DNA of 8,560 bases from Crocinitomicaceae bacterium (lineage in GTDB: Bacteria > Bacteroidota > Bacteroidia > Flavobacteriales_D > Crocinitomicaceae), in NCBI GenBank assembly GCA_013215515.1, contig JABSPC010000601.1:1-8560 (forward strand), in the 5' to 3' direction. Shown one piece after another: positions 6,273 to 8,560 of the stretch. A program made the position numbers and the translations under genes. The notes under the pieces were generated by a model, which was not told where the DNA came from, did not search any database, and was given only the letters and a program-made list of their open reading frames with translations. The first letter of the stretch is position 1. Each line of letters opens with the position of its first letter.

Positions 6273-7219
6273 AAAAATTTAGTTCAATTGAAGATATAGA
6301 AGCCCCTGAAGGATTAATAAAACTGGCATTAGATCAAAAATCGAATCCACACGAATTGAGTCAGTTGGGAAAGAATAAAACCTTGGGATTGTTGTTTTTT
6401 AACCCAAGTTTAAGAACGCGCATGAGTACGCAGAAAGCGGCCATGAACCTTGGAATGGACGTTATTGTAATGAATTTAAATTCAGATAGCTGGACACTTG
6501 AATTCGAAGATGGTTCAACGATGAATTCAGAGTCTCAAGAGCATATTCGTGAAGCCGCCGCTGTTATTTCGCAATATTGTGACATCATTGGTGTACGAAC
6601 ATTCCCGTCTTTTAATGATCGTGAAGAAGACTATTCTGAAGTGGTTTTGAACGGATTTGTAAAGCATGCCTCGGTACCGATTATCTCACTGGAAAGTGCC
6701 ACGCGCCATCCTTTGCAATCACTTGCAGATATGATGACCATTGAAGAACATAAAGTAAAGAAAAAACCAAAAATTGTTTTATCATGGGTGCCTCATCCAA
6801 AAGCATTGCCACAAGCCGTTGCAAATTCATTCGTTGAATGGGCGAAAGAAGGTGACTTTGATTTGGTGATCACGCATCCAAATGGATTTGAATTGGAAGG
6901 CTCAATCACCAATGGAGTTGAGGTTGTGAGCGATCAGGCAGAAGCGTTTAAAGACGCAGACTTTATCTATGCCAAGAACTGGTCTTCTTATGAAGATTAT
7001 GGGAAAATCGGGGAAGACCTCAATGATTGGATGATTAGTCCAGAACGAATGGCAATTACCAATCAAGGGAAATTCATGCACTGCCTTCCAGTTCGAAGAA
7101 ATGTCGTTGTCCACGATGATGTAATCGATTCACAAAATTCACTCGTGATCGAACAAGCGGAAAATCGAATTTATGCGGCTCAAGCTGTTCTAATTAAAAT
7201 GTTGAATGATGAAAACTAA
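6269..7219 (+). CDS. argF': N-acyl-ornithine carbamoyltransferase (ArgF' type)
   Basis: A 316-residue transcarbamylase that works on N-acetyl- or N-succinyl-ornithine rather than free ornithine, giving N-acyl-citrulline. The carbamoyl-phosphate loop is FFNPSLRTRMSTQ (43-55), a variant of the STRTR motif. R110 (GVRTF), ATRHPLQSLAD (144-154), WVPHPKALPQAV (173-184), YAKNW (234-238) and HCLPVRRN (271-278) follow the Bacteroides fragilis succinylornithine enzyme as I remember it. The HPKPLP-type motif in the second domain and the lack of an ordinary ornithine-binding SMG loop separate it from ArgF/ArgI. The position that sets acetyl versus succinyl preference, two residues before H92, is Q90 here, against proline in B. 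fragilis and glutamate in the Xanthomonas acetylornithine enzyme. Acyl specificity is therefore open. The gene overlaps argD by four bases and argB by 14. Confidence 0.92.
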   Translation: MKKFSSIEDIEAPEGLIKLALDQKSNPHELSQLGKNKTLGLLFFNPSLRTRMSTQKAAMNLGMDVIVMNLNSDSWTLEFEDGSTMNSESQEHIREAAAVISQYCDIIGVRTFPSFNDREEDYSEVVLNGFVKHASVPIISLESATRHPLQSLADMMTIEEHKVKKKPKIVLSWVPHPKALPQAVANSFVEWAKEGDFDLVITHPNGFELEGSITNGVEVVSDQAEAFKDADFIYAKNWSSYEDYGKIGEDLNDWMISPERMAITNQGKFMHCLPVRRNVVVHDDVIDSQNSLVIEQAENRIYAAQAVLIKMLNDEN

Positions 7220-7991
7220 ATGCACAATCGTAAAAATTGGAGGAGGTGTTATTAATAATGAAGCCGCTCTTTTTGAGTTTTTGAAAGCTTTCAGTGCAAT
7301 CGATTTTCCAAAATTGTTGGTTCATGGAGGAGGTAAAATAGCAAGTCAGTTAAGTGCCGATTTAGGTCAAGAAGTTCTCTTAATTAATGGACGAAGAGTG
7401 ACTACGGAGGATGGTCTTAAAGTTTCGACAATGGTATATTCTGGATTGATCAACACTTCTATTTGTGCCAAGTTGTTCGCGTTCGGGTGTACGGCAATCG
7501 GTCTTTCGGGAGCAGATGCAAATGTGATCGAATCTACGAAACGACCGGCTATACCTATTGACTATGGTTTTGCAGGTGATATTCGAAAAGTTAATGGTGG
7601 AGTGTTGAATGCTTTTATTCAGAATGATTTATGTCCAGTGTTGTGTTCAATAACACACGACGGAAATGGGCAATTACTCAATACCAATGCGGATACAATT
7701 GTCGCTCAAGTGGCCATTGCAATGTCAGAATTTTACGAAGTAGATCTGTTTTATTGCTTTGAAAAACCTGGAGTTTTAATAGATGCTGATGATAATGAAT
7801 CCGTGATTGATAAAATTGATCAAAAGAAATATGAAGTCTTGCAAGAAGAAAACGTCATCAGCGAAGGAATGATTCCAAAACTTCATAATTGCTTTCAGGC
7901 CTTGAAAAGTGGAGTGCAGCAAGTACGAATCGGTGATGTCAATTGTATGGAAGATCAGGATGGTGGAACGGTTTTAAAATTGGAGATATGA
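7206..7991 (+). CDS. argB: N-acylglutamate kinase
   Basis: A 261-residue amino-acid kinase that phosphorylates the gamma-carboxylate of N-acylglutamate. Visible motifs are the N-terminal VKIGGGVI (9-16), LVHGGGK (38-44), NGRRVTTEDG (61-70) in the acylglutamate site, LNTNADT (158-164), SEGMIPK (219-225) with the conserved lysine, and the C-terminal GGTVL (253-257). Only about eight residues precede the first strand motif, so the N-terminal helix found in arginine-inhibited hexameric kinases is absent. This suggests a dimeric, arginine-insensitive enzyme (inference). Two adjacent in-frame ATGs (7206 and 7209) are possible starts and differ by one residue. The start overlaps argF' by 14 bases and the stop overlaps argE as ATGA. 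In this pathway layout the kinase may use succinylglutamate if ArgF' prefers succinyl substrates. Confidence 0.94.
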   Translation: MMKTKCTIVKIGGGVINNEAALFEFLKAFSAIDFPKLLVHGGGKIASQLSADLGQEVLLINGRRVTTEDGLKVSTMVYSGLINTSICAKLFAFGCTAIGLSGADANVIESTKRPAIPIDYGFAGDIRKVNGGVLNAFIQNDLCPVLCSITHDGNGQLLNTNADTIVAQVAIAMSEFYEVDLFYCFEKPGVLIDADDNESVIDKIDQKKYEVLQEENVISEGMIPKLHNCFQALKSGVQQVRIGDVNCMEDQDGGTVLKLEI

Positions 7992-8560
7992 AGAAGAGCC
8001 ACCAAGAAGCGATAATGCTATTGAAACAGCTCATAGCGACACCTTCCTTTTCCAGAGAAGAAGATAGAACGGCGACCATCATTGCAGACTGGCTTACGAA
8101 GCATGGAATTGAAATGTCGCGATCGAGCAACAATGTTTGGGCAAAGAATAAGTATTTTTCCAAGGATAAACCGACACTGCTATTAAATTCGCATCACGAT
8201 ACTGTGCAAGCAAATGTGAATTACACTTTGGATCCATTTGAACCAAAAGTGGAACATGGCAAACTCTTCGGCTTGGGTAGTAATGATGCTGGAGGGGCTG
8301 TGGTTTCTCTTCTTGCGACTTTTGTGCAGTTCTATTCGCGCATTGATCTAAAGTACAATCTTTTGATTGCGATTACTGCTGAAGAAGAGATTTCGGGACA
8401 GAAGGGTATTGCGTCGCTTTTACCTGAATTGCCTGAACTTGAGTTTGCAATTATAGGGGAACCAACTGAGATGAACTTGGCAATCGCTGAGAAAGGATTA
8501 ATGGTGCTTGATGGCAGCGCGAAAGGCGTACCAGGACATGCGGCGCACAACAATACGGAA
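7988..8560 (+). CDS. argE: M20-family N-acyl-ornithine/citrulline deacylase, 5' part
   Basis: The first 191 residues of an M20 metallopeptidase-family amidohydrolase, cut by the window edge. Intact members have about 350-380 residues. It would remove the acyl group, here most likely from N-acyl-citrulline since ArgF' acts before deacylation. The two-metal site is visible: H69 and D71 in NSHHDTV, the bridging D100 in GLGSNDAGG, E132/E133 in AEEE (catalytic base and metal ligand), and E158 in GEPT. The start of the lid/dimerisation domain appears as GVPGHAAH (180-187). The relatives DapE and LysK share these motifs, but the operon position supports ArgE. The ATG overlaps the argB stop by four bases. 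argH or another arginine gene may follow beyond the edge. Confidence 0.9.
   Translation, partial: MKKSHQEAIMLLKQLIATPSFSREEDRTATIIADWLTKHGIEMSRSSNNVWAKNKYFSKDKPTLLLNSHHDTVQANVNYTLDPFEPKVEHGKLFGLGSNDAGGAVVSLLATFVQFYSRIDLKYNLLIAITAEEEISGQKGIASLLPELPELEFAIIGEPTEMNLAIAEKGLMVLDGSAKGVPGHAAHNNTE

Larger units (their letters stand above)
2344..8560 (+). other. Arginine biosynthesis operon (partial at right edge)
   Basis: Seven plus-strand genes run in the order GNAT-argG-argC-argD-argF'-argB-argE. The junctions are a 32-base overlap, ATGA, a 2-base gap, ATGA, a 14-base overlap and ATGA, so there is no room for internal promoters or terminators between coding regions. Together they cover glutamate to argininosuccinate apart from supply of carbamoyl phosphate. 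argH, carAB and an ArgR-type regulator are not in the window. The single upstream gap at 2045-2343 is where control signals should lie. Confidence 0.9.

Noticed and set aside
8332..8553. 73-codon minus-strand frame inside argE
   Set aside because: It lies opposite the conserved M20 motifs of argE and is a coding shadow.

Overview
The window looks like a chromosomal piece from a member of the Bacteroidota, most likely a flavobacterium-like lineage. The evidence is AT-rich DNA, genes without clear Shine-Dalgarno sequences, an ArgF'-type (acyl-ornithine) transcarbamylase, and transposase remnants of types I associate with Bacteroidota. This assignment comes from protein and gene-order recognition, not from a search.

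Layout. Positions 54-1313 (minus strand) hold a secreted protein with seven copies of a ~50-residue repeat, probably a seven-bladed beta-propeller of unknown function. Positions 1314-2343 are a scar zone. It contains an imperfect palindrome with attC-like outer boxes (1353-1410), the left end and first ~23 codons of an IS1182-type transposase (about 1400-1541), the C-terminal half of an IS110-type transposase (1532-2044), and a 299-base non-coding stretch with two inverted repeats.

From 2344 to the right edge runs a tightly packed plus-strand arginine biosynthesis operon: a GNAT acyltransferase (probable acylglutamate synthase), argG, argC, argD, argF', argB and the first 191 codons of argE. 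Successive genes overlap or lie 2 bases apart, and three junctions are ATGA overlaps, so translation is probably coupled.

Pathway logic. The GNAT protein would acylate glutamate, ArgB phosphorylate it, ArgC reduce it and ArgD transaminate it to N-acyl-ornithine. ArgF' would carbamoylate the still-acylated ornithine, ArgE remove the acyl group to give citrulline, and ArgG make argininosuccinate. ArgH (argininosuccinate lyase) is not in the window and may lie beyond the right edge. The main open biochemical question is whether the acyl group is acetyl or succinyl: the specificity position of ArgF' carries glutamine (Q90), unlike either characterised type as I remember them.

I see no wholly new system here. 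The points most worth following are the ArgF' specificity residue, the cysteine-rich tail of the GNAT protein, the apparently unregulated form of ArgB, and the layered mobile-element scar directly upstream of the operon.
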